Assembly: GCF_004011805.1 (NCBI RefSeq)
Contig: NZ_ML137199.1
Coordinates: forward strand, 2,088-66,087
Direction of reading: 5' to 3'
DNA length: 64,000 bases
From: Piscinibacter defluvii
GTDB taxonomy: Bacteria > Pseudomonadota > Gammaproteobacteria > Burkholderiales > Burkholderiaceae_C
The notes under the pieces were generated by a model. That model was given only the letters and a program-made list of their open reading frames with translations, was not told the DNA's origin and made no database searches. Position 1 is the first letter of the stretch, and each line of letters begins with the position of its first letter. The position numbers and the translations under genes were made by a program. Shown one piece after another: positions 46,361-58,906 of the stretch.

Positions 46361-46753
46361 ATGTTCGGCAAGAAGAAACAACCGCCCATCCGCACGCTGA
46401 TCGGCGAGGGCACCGTGATCCACGGCGAGCTGAAGTTCGCCGACGGGCTGCGCATCGACGGCGAGGTGATCGGCGACGTGGTGGCCGAGGGCGACGCCTA
46501 CAGCATCCTCGTGATCAGCGAGAAGGCGCGCATCACCGGCAAGGTCACCGCCGGCCACGTGATCGTCAACGGCACGGTCATCGGCCCGATCCAGTCGACG
46601 GACCTGCTCGAGCTGCAGCCCAAGGCGCGCATCACCGGCGACGTGCGCTACGAGGTGCTGGAGATGCATCAGGGCGCCACGATCGACGGCGAATTGCGCC
46701 CGCTCAAGGCCGAGGAAAAACCATCGTTGAAACTGGCCGCCGCCAACATGTGA
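46361..46753 (+). CDS. bactofilin
   Basis: The 130-residue protein is a bactofilin (CcmA family). After the basic tail MFGKKKQPPIRT comes a right-handed beta-helix with regular hydrophobic repeats (GTVIHGELKFADGLRIDGEV, SEKARITGKVTAGHVIVNGT, KARITGDVRYEVLEMHQGAT). Bactofilins polymerise without nucleotide and position cell-wall enzymes. GGAGGGA precedes ATG 46361. Its neighbours are a membrane coiled-coil protein and erpA, and an M23 peptidase gene lies 1.6 kb on. Confidence 0.92.
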   Translation: MFGKKKQPPIRTLIGEGTVIHGELKFADGLRIDGEVIGDVVAEGDAYSILVISEKARITGKVTAGHVIVNGTVIGPIQSTDLLELQPKARITGDVRYEVLEMHQGATIDGELRPLKAEEKPSLKLAAANM

Positions 46754-46790
46754 CAATCGGCGCCTCGGCAAGGTGCCGTAGGAGCAGACG

Positions 46791-47171
46791 ATGAGTGCAG
46801 TGGCGGAGAACCTCCAGACCGCGGTCCCGATGGACGAGCCGCCGGCGCCGATCATCTTCACCGACAGCGCGGCTGGCAAGGTCAAGGAACTGGTCGACGA
46901 GGAAGGCAACCCGGAACTGAAGCTGCGCGTCTTCGTGCAGGGCGGCGGCTGCTCCGGCTTCCAGTACGGTTTCACCTTCGACGAGGTGGTCAACGAGGAC
47001 GACACGCAGATGACGAAGAACGGCGTCACGCTGCTGATCGACGCCATGAGCCTGCAGTACCTGGTCGGCGCCGAGATCGACTACAAGGACGACCTGCAGG
47101 GCGCCCAGTTCGTGATCAAGAACCCGAACGCGACGACCACCTGCGGCTGCGGTTCCAGCTTCTCCGTCTGA
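46791..47171 (+). CDS. erpA: iron-sulfur cluster insertion protein ErpA
   Basis: The 126-residue protein is an A-type iron-sulfur carrier with the three conserved cysteines in [12 protein letters not shown] and [11 protein letters not shown]. ErpA delivers [4Fe-4S] or [2Fe-2S] clusters to apoproteins, including isoprenoid enzymes. The N-terminal 20 residues are a variable leader. A terminator lies after the stop. Confidence 0.94.
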   Translation: MSAVAENLQTAVPMDEPPAPIIFTDSAAGKVKELVDEEGNPELKLRVFVQGGGCSGFQYGFTFDEVVNEDDTQMTKNGVTLLIDAMSLQYLVGAEIDYKDDLQGAQFVIKNPNATTTCGCGSSFSV

Positions 47172-47188
47172 TCCGTTGTCCGTCGATA

Positions 47189-47219
47189 CGAGGCCGCCTG
47201 CGGGCGGCCTTCGTCGTTT
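47189..47219 (+). terminator. terminator after erpA
   Basis: Arms AGGCCGCC and GGCGGCCT around TGCG, followed by TCGTCGTTT, lie 20 bases after the erpA stop and directly at the convergent anmK stop. Confidence 0.65.
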
Positions 47220-48335
47220 CTAGGCGGGATAGAGCGCCCCAAGCAGCCGTGGCCCGCGCGCGCCCGTGACCGACGTCAGGTTCCCCGGCCGGCGCTGCAC
47301 GAAGGCCGCTGCCAGCCACGCGAAGGCGCAGGCCTCCACCTGGTCGGGCGGCAGGCCGTGTGCGGCCGTCGTCGCCACCGTGCAGGCCGGCAGGCGCTCG
47401 CGCAGGCGGAACAGCAGGTCGTCGTTGAACGCGCCTCCGCCGCAGACCAGCAGTTCGGTCGTTGCAGGGGCGTGCTGCTGAAGGGCCTGTGCGGCCGCCC
47501 AGGCGGTCAGCTCGGCCAGCGTGGCCTGGACGTCCTGGGCTGACAGGGCGTCCGGCCCGAACCGGCCCAGCCAATCGGCATTAAACAGGTCGCGCCCGGT
47601 GCTCTTGGGAGGAGGCAGGGCGAAATAGGGCTCACGCTGCAGCGCGGCCAGCAAGGTGGCGTCGACACGGCCGCCCGCCGCCCAGCGGCCGCCGGCATCG
47701 AAGTCCTGCCCGAGATGGCGCCGCGCCCAGTGGTCGAGCAGCGCGTTGGCCGGGCCGCAGTCGAAGCCCGTGACCGAGCCGTCCGCATGCAACAGGCTGA
47801 GGTTGCCGATGCCGCCGAGGTTCAGCACCGCAACCGCCTGCCCCGGCCGGGCGAAGCGGGCCCGGTGGAATGCCGGCACCAGAGGGGCGCCCTGGCCGCC
47901 CGCCGCTACGTCGCGGCTGCGCAGGTCGGCCACCACGTCGATGCCGCTGAGCTCGGCCAGCAGCGCGGGATTGAGCAATTGCAGCGTGTAGCCGTGGCCG
48001 TCGAACGACTGCGGGCGGTGCCGCACCGTCTGGCCGTGGGCACCGATCGCGCGGATGTCGCTTGCCGCCATGCCGGCGCCTTGCAGCAGGTCGGCCGTCA
48101 CCGCGGCATAGGTGCGGGCCACGGCATTGCCGGCCAGCGCGGCGCGGTGCAATTCGTCCGGCCCCGGCGTGTTGAGCGCGAGCAGTTCGTCGGCCAGCGG
48201 GCGTGCAAACGGCTGGTGCACGTGGGCATGCACGCGCAAGGCCTCCGGCCGGTCGAGGTCGAGCTGGACCAGCACGCCATCGACTCCGTCCAGCGAGGTG
48301 CCGGACATCAGCCCGACGTAGGCCGCGCTGGCCAT
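47220..48335 (-). CDS. anmK: anhydro-N-acetylmuramic acid kinase
   Basis: The 371-residue protein begins YVGLMSGTSLDGVDGVLVQL, the AnmK phosphate loop. It also has RSYA-type VRHRPQ, NLGGIGNLSLL and FDCGPANALLDHW. AnmK converts anhydro-MurNAc from cell-wall recycling to MurNAc 6-phosphate. The preceding gene on the strand, an M23 peptidase, ends 12 bases upstream, and the pair fits cell-wall turnover. Confidence 0.95.
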   Translation of the reverse strand: MASAAYVGLMSGTSLDGVDGVLVQLDLDRPEALRVHAHVHQPFARPLADELLALNTPGPDELHRAALAGNAVARTYAAVTADLLQGAGMAASDIRAIGAHGQTVRHRPQSFDGHGYTLQLLNPALLAELSGIDVVADLRSRDVAAGGQGAPLVPAFHRARFARPGQAVAVLNLGGIGNLSLLHADGSVTGFDCGPANALLDHWARRHLGQDFDAGGRWAAGGRVDATLLAALQREPYFALPPPKSTGRDLFNADWLGRFGPDALSAQDVQATLAELTAWAAAQALQQHAPATTELLVCGGGAFNDDLLFRLRERLPACTVATTAAHGLPPDQVEACAFAWLAAAFVQRRPGNLTSVTGARGPRLLGALYPA

Positions 48336-48347
48336 GACCGGAGCGCC

Positions 48348-49730
48348 CTATTCGGCGACGCTGCCGCCGAGCGTGCCGGCGGCCTCGAGCTGGCCGCGCA
48401 GCCCGGCAGCCAGGGCCGCGAAGCGCGGCCGCGCGGCGGCGCTCAGCTCGATCGCCTCCGAGTTCTGGGCGATGGTGATCGGGTTGCGCTGCTGGCCGGC
48501 GACCTTGACCTCGAAGTGCAGGTGCGGTCCGGTGGCCCAGCCGGTCGAACCGACCGCGCCGATGCGCGCACCCTGGTCGACCCGCTGGCCCTTGTGCACG
48601 TCGATGCGGCTCAGGTGGGCGTAGACCGTGGAGCGGTTGCCGCTGTGCTCGATCTCGACCACGTTGCCGTAGCCGTTCTGCCAGCCCGCGAAACTCACCA
48701 CGCCATCGCCGACGCTGCGCACCGGCGTGCCGGTCGGGGCGCCGTAGTCCACGCCCTTGTGCTGGCGCCACTGGTTCAGGATCGGGTGCAGCCGCATCGC
48801 GAATCCCGAGGTGACGCGCGAGAACTCCATCGGGCTGGCCAGGAAGGCGCGGCGCTTGCTGCGGCCCTCCAGGTCGTAGTAGCCGCCCTTGCCCTGCTCG
48901 TCGGTGAACCAGACGGCCGAGTGGCGCTCGCCCTTGTTGACGAACTCGGCGGCCACCACGCGGCCGCCGGCGTTGCTCCAGGTGATCGGCTCGCCGTCGG
49001 CGGTGAGCGCCTCGTAGACCACCGAGAAGGTGTCGCCGCGGCGCAGCTCGCGGTGGAAGTCGATGTCGGTCGAGAACACCTCGGCCAGCTGGCTGGCGAC
49101 GTTGTCCGGGATGCGCGCCTCGTCGGTGGCGGCGAACAGCGAGCTCTGGATCGTGCCGCTGCCCAGGCGCACCTGGCTGGCCAGCACGTCGGTCTCGACC
49201 GCCGCGGTCAGGCCGACGGCGTCGCGCCGCACGGTCAGGCGCGTGAAATGGGTACCGAGCAGCTTCGCGTCGGCCGGCGCATAACGCGCGACGAGTTCGC
49301 TCAGCCGGCCGGTCTCGCCGGTCACCACCCGCACCATCTTGCCGGCCCGACCCTCGAGCAGGCGGCGCGCGACCGGGTCGCGGCGCAGGAAGGCCGCCGC
49401 CTCGGCATCGCTGACGCCCAGACGGGAGAGCAGGCTGTCGGCGGTGTCGCTGGCGCGCGTGAGGTCGCTGCGGTAGAGCTCGAGCTCGTGCTCGGCCAGC
49501 GCCTCGAGCTGCGCCGGCACGTCCTCCGGGGTGACCATTTCCGTCACCAGGCGACGCGGCAGGTCGGCTGCGTCCGGGCCCTGCGTGGCGATACCCCAGG
49601 CGGTGGCGCCGAAGCCGGCCAGCGCGAAGGCGACGGCCGCCGTCAGGCTGCGCGGGTGGGTGGCGACGAAGCGCTGCACGCCGGCCAGACCGGCGGCGAG
49701 GCTGCGTTCAGCGGAATCCAACGACTTCAA
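48348..49730 (-). CDS. M23-family peptidoglycan endopeptidase
   Basis: The about 460-residue protein has an N-terminal membrane anchor (SLTAAVAFALAGFGATAWGI). An OapA/LysM-like middle contains FSTDIDFHRELRRGDTFSVV. The C-terminal M23 (LytM) domain has zinc ligands in MRLHPILNQWRQHKGVDYGA and GPHLHFEV. It should cut peptide cross-links in the periplasm. The start is uncertain: no ATG fits, and TTG 49730 (LKSLDSAERSLAAG) is my best choice. It is divergent from tyrS, as is common in betaproteobacteria. Confidence 0.85.
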   Translation of the reverse strand: MKSLDSAERSLAAGLAGVQRFVATHPRSLTAAVAFALAGFGATAWGIATQGPDAADLPRRLVTEMVTPEDVPAQLEALAEHELELYRSDLTRASDTADSLLSRLGVSDAEAAAFLRRDPVARRLLEGRAGKMVRVVTGETGRLSELVARYAPADAKLLGTHFTRLTVRRDAVGLTAAVETDVLASQVRLGSGTIQSSLFAATDEARIPDNVASQLAEVFSTDIDFHRELRRGDTFSVVYEALTADGEPITWSNAGGRVVAAEFVNKGERHSAVWFTDEQGKGGYYDLEGRSKRRAFLASPMEFSRVTSGFAMRLHPILNQWRQHKGVDYGAPTGTPVRSVGDGVVSFAGWQNGYGNVVEIEHSGNRSTVYAHLSRIDVHKGQRVDQGARIGAVGSTGWATGPHLHFEVKVAGQQRNPITIAQNSEAIELSAAARPRFAALAAGLRGQLEAAGTLGGSVAE

Positions 49731-49924
49731 TTCTGTTATCGGGAGCGCGTGGCTCCGGCGGTCATGGGTCGGACGGCGGGATGGTCCGGAGCGCCGAGGC
49801 GCGTCCACTAGAATCCCTGCGCTTGACGGGCCCCTCGCGGGCCGGTCGCAGGCGGTGCAAGACCGCGCCGCAGTATACCGGCCGGGTGCTGCGGGCCATT
49901 GCGTAGAACCACTAAAGCCCTCGA

Positions 49925-51160
49925 ATGTCCCCAGGCACGCCCCCCCCGTCCTATCCCATCGACGATCGCGTTCGCGAGGCCCTTGCCATATCGCGCCGCG
50001 GTTGCGACGAACTGTTACCGGAGGCGGACTGGACCGCCAAGCTCGCCCGGTCTGCAGCAACCGGCGTGCCACTGCGAATCAAGCTCGGCCTGGACCCGAC
50101 CGCGCCGGACATCCACCTCGGCCACACCGTGGTGCTGAACAAGATGCGCCAGCTGCAGGACCTGGGGCACACGGTGATCTTCCTGATCGGCGACTTCACG
50201 TCGATGATCGGCGACCCGTCCGGCCGCAACACCACGCGCCCGCCGCTGACGCGCGAGCAGATCGAGGCCAACGCGCAGACCTACTACCGGCAGGCCAGCC
50301 TGGTGCTGGATCCGGACAGGACCGAGATCCGCTACAACTCCGAGTGGAGCGACCCGCTCGGCGCGCGCGGCATGATCCAGCTCGCGGCGCGCTACACCGT
50401 GGCGCGCATGATGGAGCGCAACGACTTCGCCGAGCGCTTCAAGGCCGGCACGCCGATCAGCGTGCACGAGTTCCTCTACCCGCTGATGCAGGGCTACGAC
50501 TCGGTGGCCCTGAAGAGCGACCTCGAGCTCGGCGGTACCGACCAGAAGTTCAACCTGCTCGTGGGCCGCGCGCTGCAAGCCGAGTACGGCCAGGAGCCGC
50601 AGTGCATCCTGACCATGCCGCTGCTCGAGGGGCTGGACGGCGTCGAGAAGATGTCCAAGAGCAAGGGCAACTACATCGGCATCACCGAGCCGGCGAACAC
50701 CATGTTCGCCAAGCTGCTGTCGATCAGCGACACGCTGATGTGGAAGTACTTCACGCTGCTGAGCTTCCGCAGCGAGGCCGAGATCGCGAAGCTGAAGGCC
50801 GAGGTCGAGGCCGGGCGCAACCCGAAGGAAGCCAAGGTGCTGCTGGCCAAGGAGATCACCGCACGCTTCCACTCGGCGGCGGCGGCCGACGCAGCCGAGG
50901 CCGATTTCGAGAACCGCGCGCGTGGCGGCATCCCGGACGAGATCCCCGAGCTCACGCTGTCGGGCGCGCCGCTGGGTCTTGGCGCGCTGCTCAAGCAGGC
51001 CGGCCTTGCGCCCTCGAGCAGCGAGGCGCTGCGCCTGGTCGACGGCGGCGGCGTGCGCATCGACGGCACGGTGGTCGGCGACAAGGGCCTGAAGCTGCCC
51101 GCCGGCACCTACGTCGTGCAAGTGGGCAAGCGCAAGTTCGCGCGGGTCACGCTGAACTGA
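49925..51160 (+). CDS. tyrS: tyrosyl-tRNA synthetase
   Basis: The 411-residue enzyme has the class I signatures HLGH at 64-67 and KMSKS at 242-246. The Rossmann part reads [16 protein letters not shown] and the C-terminal S4-like domain ends [15 protein letters not shown]. It belongs to the long TyrRS group with [17 protein letters not shown]. It charges tRNA-Tyr. ATG 49925 lacks a strong ribosome-binding site, but the conserved protein begins shortly after. Confidence 0.95.
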   Translation: MSPGTPPPSYPIDDRVREALAISRRGCDELLPEADWTAKLARSAATGVPLRIKLGLDPTAPDIHLGHTVVLNKMRQLQDLGHTVIFLIGDFTSMIGDPSGRNTTRPPLTREQIEANAQTYYRQASLVLDPDRTEIRYNSEWSDPLGARGMIQLAARYTVARMMERNDFAERFKAGTPISVHEFLYPLMQGYDSVALKSDLELGGTDQKFNLLVGRALQAEYGQEPQCILTMPLLEGLDGVEKMSKSKGNYIGITEPANTMFAKLLSISDTLMWKYFTLLSFRSEAEIAKLKAEVEAGRNPKEAKVLLAKEITARFHSAAAADAAEADFENRARGGIPDEIPELTLSGAPLGLGALLKQAGLAPSSSEALRLVDGGGVRIDGTVVGDKGLKLPAGTYVVQVGKRKFARVTLN

Positions 51161-51165
51161 GTCGG

Positions 51166-52056
51166 ATGCAGGCCAAGACCCTGCTGAAGCTGTCGGTGGT
51201 CGCGGCGGTCGCGACCATCACGCTGAAGACGCTGGCCTGGTGGCTCACCGGCTCGGTCGGCCTGCTGTCCGACGCGATGGAGTCCTTCGTCAACCTCGCC
51301 GCGGCGCTGTTCGCCGTGATGATGGTGACGATCGCCGAGCGCCCGGCCGATGCCGACCACCCCTTCGGCCACCACAAGGCGGAGTACTTCTCGAGCGGCT
51401 TCGAGGGCCTGCTGATCGTCGGCGCCGCGGCCGGCATCATCTGGACCGCGGTCGACCGCTTCCTGCACCCGCAGCCGCTCGAGCAGCTCGGCTGGGGCCT
51501 GGCGCTGTCGGTGCTCAGCTCGGCCATCAACGGCCTGCTCGCCTGGCGCATGCTGGTCGCCTCGCGCGAGCAGCGCTCGATCGCGCTCGAGGCCGACGCG
51601 CGCCACCTGTTCACCGACGTCTGGACCTCTGCCGGCGTGGTGCTCGGCCTGCTGCTGGTGTCCGTCACCGGCTGGCTCTGGCTCGACCCGGTGCTCGCGA
51701 TCGGCGTCGCGCTGAACATCCTGCACGAGGGCTGGCGGCTCGCCTCGCGCTCGGTCGACGGCCTGATGGACACCGCCGTCGAGCCCGAGGTGCGCAAGAC
51801 CATCGATGCGACGCTGGCGCAGTTCGCGCACCACACGATCCGCTTCGACCACCTGGTGACGCGCCGCGCCGGCACGCGCCGCTTCGTCGACGTGCACATG
51901 CACATGCCGGCCAACTGGTCGCTCGGCCGCGCCGCGGCGCTGCGCACGACGGTCGAGCAGGCGCTGATGAGCGCGGTGCCGGGCCTGCGCGCCTCGATCC
52001 AGCTGCTGCCCTCGGACGTCGAGGCGCATTTCGACGACCCGCGGGACCTGGTGTGA
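51166..52056 (+). CDS. cation diffusion facilitator transporter
   Basis: The 296-residue protein has six membrane segments and the CDF features: [16 protein letters not shown] with the site-A Asp, the [15 protein letters not shown] histidine loop and [16 protein letters not shown] with the second half of the site. A C-terminal cytoplasmic domain of about 90 residues contains His residues (VDVHMHMP). It exports divalent metals such as zinc, iron or manganese in exchange for protons. It follows tyrS by five bases and overlaps dtd by four. Confidence 0.9.
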   Translation: MQAKTLLKLSVVAAVATITLKTLAWWLTGSVGLLSDAMESFVNLAAALFAVMMVTIAERPADADHPFGHHKAEYFSSGFEGLLIVGAAAGIIWTAVDRFLHPQPLEQLGWGLALSVLSSAINGLLAWRMLVASREQRSIALEADARHLFTDVWTSAGVVLGLLLVSVTGWLWLDPVLAIGVALNILHEGWRLASRSVDGLMDTAVEPEVRKTIDATLAQFAHHTIRFDHLVTRRAGTRRFVDVHMHMPANWSLGRAAALRTTVEQALMSAVPGLRASIQLLPSDVEAHFDDPRDLV

Positions 52057-52514
52057 TCGCCCTGCTGCAGCGGGTCGCGCGGGCGCATGTCGAGATCGCG
52101 GGTTGCACGGTCGGCGCGATCGGACCCGGCCTGCTGCTGTTCGTCTGCGCCGAGCCGGGCGACGACGAGGACACGGCCGACCGGCTGGTCGCCAAGGTCC
52201 TCAAGCTGCGCATCTTCGGCGACGCGGCCGGCAAGATGAACCGCAGCGTGGCCGACGTGGCCGGCGGCCTGCTGGTGGTGAGCCAGTTCACGCTGGCGGC
52301 CGACACCTCGGGCGGCAACCGCCCGAGCTTCACCGGGGCGGCGCCGCCGGAGCTCGGCCGGCGCCTCTACGAGCGCATGCTCGCCACTGCGCGCGCCTCA
52401 CACCCGCAGGTGGCCTGCGGGGAGTTCGGCGCGGACATGCAGGTCCATCTGGTGAACGACGGACCTGTGACGATCAGCCTGCGCCTCAGTCCGCGTACTG
52501 ACCGGCAGCCTTGA
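52053..52514 (+). CDS. dtd: D-aminoacyl-tRNA deacylase
   Basis: The 153-residue protein carries the Dtd motifs [14 protein letters not shown] and [10 protein letters not shown], where the cross-subunit Gly-cisPro forms the active site. It removes D-amino acids, notably D-Tyr, and misplaced Gly from tRNA, and it sits close to tyrS. The GTG start at 52053 overlaps the CDF stop. Its 3' end overlaps the convergent Bug-receptor gene by 29 bases. Confidence 0.94.
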   Translation: MIALLQRVARAHVEIAGCTVGAIGPGLLLFVCAEPGDDEDTADRLVAKVLKLRIFGDAAGKMNRSVADVAGGLLVVSQFTLAADTSGGNRPSFTGAAPPELGRRLYERMLATARASHPQVACGEFGADMQVHLVNDGPVTISLRLSPRTDRQP

Positions 52515-53457
52515 TGACCGGGCCCCACTTGGCGATCTCGGCCTCGACGAACTTCTTGTGCTCGGCGCCGTTGGTACGCGCGTCGGTCACCACCACCGCA
52601 CCGAGCGCTTCCTGGTTCTTGATGAACTGCGGTTCCTTCAGCGCGAGCTTCAGCGCGGCGTTGATCTTGTCGGTCACCGCCTTGGGCGTGCCCTTGGGCG
52701 CGTACAGCGCGTGCCAGATGCTGACGTTGAAGCCCTTGAGCCCGCTCTCGTCGAGCGTCGGCAGCTTGGCCAGCGCCGGCGTGCTCAGGCGCTTGGCCGT
52801 GGTCACCGCATAGGCCTTCACCTTGCCGGCCTCGATCTGGCCGGTGGTGTTGGTGGTCTGGTCGCACATCAGGTCGACCTGGCCGCCGAGCAGGTCGTTC
52901 ATGGCCGGCGCGGTGCCCTTGTACGGCACGGTCTGCATGTCGATCTTCACGCTCTGCTGGAACAGCAGCCCGCACAGGTGCGAGGCCGCGCCCAGGCCGG
53001 CGTTGGCGAGGTTGACCTTGCCCTTGTTCTCTTCCAGCCACTTCATCAGCTCGGCATAGCTGTTGGCCGGCAGCGTGGGCTTGCCGATCAGCGTCATCGG
53101 CACCTCGTTGATCATGCCGAGGTACTCGAAGTCCTCCAGCGTCTTGTACTGCAGCGAGCGGTACAGCGCCGGCGAGGTGGCCATGCCGATGTGGTGCAGC
53201 AGCAGCGTGTAGCCGTCGTTGGCCGCCCGCGCCACCTTGGTGGCACCCAGCGTGCCGCCGGCGCCGCCGGTGTTGTCGATGATGATGGTGGCGTTGTTGA
53301 GATGCTTGCGCAGTGCCTCGGCCAGGTCGCGTGCGACCTTGTCGGTGGGGCCACCGGCGGCGAAGGGCACGACGATCGTGACCTGCTTCTCCGGGTACTC
53401 CGCGAACGCGGCGGTGGTCGTGAGGGCGGCCAGCGCGGCCAGCATGTAGCGCTTCAT
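52486..53457 (-). CDS. Bug-family tripartite tricarboxylate transporter receptor
   Basis: The 323-residue protein has a signal peptide ([20 protein letters not shown]). It is a classic Bug/TctC receptor: [35 protein letters not shown] and [12 protein letters not shown]. These periplasmic proteins bind carboxylates and are greatly expanded in Burkholderiales. No TctAB membrane genes are adjacent, so it is an orphan receptor. AGGACG precedes ATG 53457. It follows the hydrogenase genes on the strand after a gap of about 110 bases and is probably separately controlled. Confidence 0.92.
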   Translation of the reverse strand: MKRYMLAALAALTTTAAFAEYPEKQVTIVVPFAAGGPTDKVARDLAEALRKHLNNATIIIDNTGGAGGTLGATKVARAANDGYTLLLHHIGMATSPALYRSLQYKTLEDFEYLGMINEVPMTLIGKPTLPANSYAELMKWLEENKGKVNLANAGLGAASHLCGLLFQQSVKIDMQTVPYKGTAPAMNDLLGGQVDLMCDQTTNTTGQIEAGKVKAYAVTTAKRLSTPALAKLPTLDESGLKGFNVSIWHALYAPKGTPKAVTDKINAALKLALKEPQFIKNQEALGAVVVTDARTNGAEHKKFVEAEIAKWGPVIKAAGQYAD

Positions 53458-53566
53458 CGGGGCGTCCTTTCGGGGCGATAACAGGATGGGGCGGATTGTG
53501 GTGGGCCCCCCCTGCCCCGGCATGGCGGAAACTACGTAAGCGCCCCCCCTGGAAACCCCGGGGGCC

Positions 53567-54910
<1,344 letters not shown>

Positions 54911-54921
54911 CGGGCAGCCTC

Positions 54922-56379
54922 TCAATGCACCGTGCAGACCATGCACGGATCGAACGAACGCACCACGTGCTGCACGGCCACCGGCGTGGGCTCGTCCGCG
55001 GGCACCGGCACGCCCACCAGAGCGGCCTCGAGCGCGCCCGGCGTGCCGGCGGCATCACGCGGCGAGAAGTTCCAGCCGGTCGGCGCGACGATCTGGTAGT
55101 GCGCGATGCGGCCGTGGCGCACGCGCAGCCAGTGGCCGAGCGCGCCGCGCGCCGCTTCGGTGAGGCCGCTGCCCTCGGCGTCCTCGGGCAGGCGCTCGGG
55201 CGCGCAGAAGGGCTCGCGCGGCTGCAGCGCCGCAAGCCAGCGCTCCATCATCGGCAGCACGCGGGCCGTCTCGACCAGCCGCGCCAGCACCCGGGTGTAG
55301 ACGCTCGCGCCGTGGCGTGCCACCGCGTCGCGCAGCAGGCCCTGGCCGTCGGCCAGCTGGCGCGCGATCGCGCCGGTCTCGACCACCCGGCCGGCCAGGC
55401 GCGGCGCCTTGTTCCAGGTGTAGCCGCCGGGCTTGTCGGCCTGCGGTTCGGTGTGGCCCTGGGCCGGGTGGCGCGGCACGTCGGCGGCCAGCCAGGCGTG
55501 CGTGCTGTCCTCGGTGATCGTGCGCAGGTCGAGCGGCTCCAGCACGCCGGCGGCCGCGTCCCACAGGCCGGCGGCGAGGGCGTGCGTGCCGCCGGGCTGC
55601 GGGTAGGCGCCGTAGCTGAGCATGCGGCCCGGCCCGCGGCCGAGCCGGTGCAATGCCACGTCCGCCGCGATCGTGAGGAACAGGCGCAGGTCGCCGCGCA
55701 GCGGATCGGCCGCATGCCAGGCCTGCAGCGCGGCCTCGTCGGGCAGCGCGGCGATCTCCTCCAGCGGCGCGGCGAAGGTGGTGTTCTCGAGGAAGGCGCG
55801 CAGCTCGCGCACCCGCGCCAGGAGGCGCAGCCGCTCCGCCGGCTCGATGGCGCGGGCGCTGCCGCCTGGCACCACGCTGCCGGTGTGTGGCCACTTGCCG
55901 CCCAGCGTGCCCATCAGCTCGAACCAGCGCTGGCGCGCCGCGATCGCCGCGCGGGCATGCTCGCCGGCCAGCGCGGCGAAGCGCCGCACCGCCTCGCCGA
56001 ACCAGGGCCGGGCGGCATAGGCCGCGCGGGTGAAGTCCGGCATGAAGAACAGGTAGAAGTGGCTCAGGTGGTCGGCCAGGTTCTCGCAGGCGAGCATCAG
56101 GTTGACCGCGTGCAGGCCGTTGGGCGGCACCTCGAGGCCGGCCGCGTCGGCCAGCGCGCGCGCCGCCGCCACCGACTGCGACACCGAGCAGATGCCGCAG
56201 ATGCGCGGCACGATCACCAGCGCGTCGTGCGGCGCGCGGCCGGCGAGCATCTGCTCGAAGCCGCGGTACATCGGCGCGTTGACATGCGCCTGCACCACCC
56301 GGCCGTCGGCCACCTCGAGCCGCACCTCGAGGTCGCCCTCGACGCGGTTGAACGGGCCGACGATCAGGCGCTGGCTCAT
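54922..56379 (-). CDS. hoxC: regulatory [NiFe] hydrogenase large subunit HoxC/HupV
   Basis: The 485-residue protein has both Cys pairs of the NiFe site: Cys61 and Cys64 in PRICGICSVSQ, and Cys479 and Cys482 in SFDPCMVCTVH. It ends exactly at that His, so it lacks the C-terminal peptide that proteases remove from catalytic hydrogenases. This is the hallmark of H2-sensing hydrogenases, which are inserted without endopeptidase processing. HoxC with HoxB senses H2 and signals to HoxJ. The start overlaps the hoxB stop (ATGA). Confidence 0.95.
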   Translation of the reverse strand: MSQRLIVGPFNRVEGDLEVRLEVADGRVVQAHVNAPMYRGFEQMLAGRAPHDALVIVPRICGICSVSQSVAAARALADAAGLEVPPNGLHAVNLMLACENLADHLSHFYLFFMPDFTRAAYAARPWFGEAVRRFAALAGEHARAAIAARQRWFELMGTLGGKWPHTGSVVPGGSARAIEPAERLRLLARVRELRAFLENTTFAAPLEEIAALPDEAALQAWHAADPLRGDLRLFLTIAADVALHRLGRGPGRMLSYGAYPQPGGTHALAAGLWDAAAGVLEPLDLRTITEDSTHAWLAADVPRHPAQGHTEPQADKPGGYTWNKAPRLAGRVVETGAIARQLADGQGLLRDAVARHGASVYTRVLARLVETARVLPMMERWLAALQPREPFCAPERLPEDAEGSGLTEAARGALGHWLRVRHGRIAHYQIVAPTGWNFSPRDAAGTPGALEAALVGVPVPADEPTPVAVQHVVRSFDPCMVCTVH

Positions 56380-57367
56380 TTCAGGCGGGTCTTGCGCACC
56401 GCCGGCGCGACGACGAGATGGTCGGCCGTGGCATTGCTCTTGACGCGGCGCGGCGTCGCGCTCTTGGACAGCGAGGCCAGCGCCACGAACCAGGCCTTGG
56501 GCATGTCGGTGGGCAGCCCGATCGGGATGCCGGCCAGCTTGGGCGTGCGGTGGAACGGGTGGCCCGGGTCCTGGAAGCCCGGCTCGGTGCAGCTGATGCA
56601 GGCGTAGCCGCCGCGTGTGCACGACCCCTCGCCGTTCCACAGCCGGGTGTTGCAGTCGGCATGCGCCTGCGTGCCCTTGCAGCCCAGGTGCTCCATCATG
56701 CAGCCCAGGTCGGAGGGTTTCTCGGCGCTGGCCTTGAACTCGTAGTACTCGTTGCGGGTGCAGCCGTGGTGCACCAGCTGGTCGGCGTAGAAGCGCGGGC
56801 GGTTCAGCGGGTCGAGGTCCGCGCGGGTGAGCAGCCCGGCGGCCAGCGCCATCAGCGTGTCGAGCACCCAGCCCGGGTGCGTGGGGCAGCCGGCCACGTT
56901 GACCGCCGGCAGCCCGCCGCGCGCGACGAAGGCCCCGCCGAGCAGGCCGCCAAGCCGGTCGTCCTCGTACTGCAGGCCGCAGGCCTCGGTGGGGTTGGTG
57001 CCGGTGGCGCTGAGGCCGCCCCAGGCCGCGCAGGAGCCGACCGCCACCACGTGGGTGGCGACCTGCGCCAGCTCGCGCACCCAGTCGACCATCGGGCGCC
57101 CGGTGCCGGCCAGCACGTGGAAGCGGCCGCTGCCCTGCGGGCCGCGCAGCAGGGCGCCCTCGACGCACAGCACGTCGAGCGGCTGGCGGCCGTCGCGGCA
57201 GGCCTCGAGCAGCGCCACCAGCTCGGCGCCGCTGGCCAGCGAGAGCGACGGATGCCACAGCAGCTCGATGCCGCCAGCCTTCAGCAGCGCGGGGAAGTCG
57301 GTCGTGTCGGCGCACAGCAGCGACATGCTGCAGCCGCCGCAGCCGCCCGATTGCAGCCACAGGATGT

Positions 57368-57371
<4 letters not shown>
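56376..57371 (-). CDS. hoxB: regulatory [NiFe] hydrogenase small subunit HoxB/HupU
   Basis: The 331-residue protein starts NILWLQSGGCGGCSMSLL and has no Tat leader, unlike energy-converting hydrogenases. Cysteines for three iron-sulfur clusters include VGSCAAWGG, VAGCPTHPG, VHHGCTRNEYY, LGCKGTQAHADCNTRLWN and SCTEPGF. This is the cytoplasmic electron-transfer subunit of the H2 sensor. The start is GTG 57371, which overlaps the hoxA stop by four bases; there is no suitable ATG. Confidence 0.94.
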
Positions 57372-58905
<1,534 letters not shown>

Positions 58906-58906
<1 letters not shown>
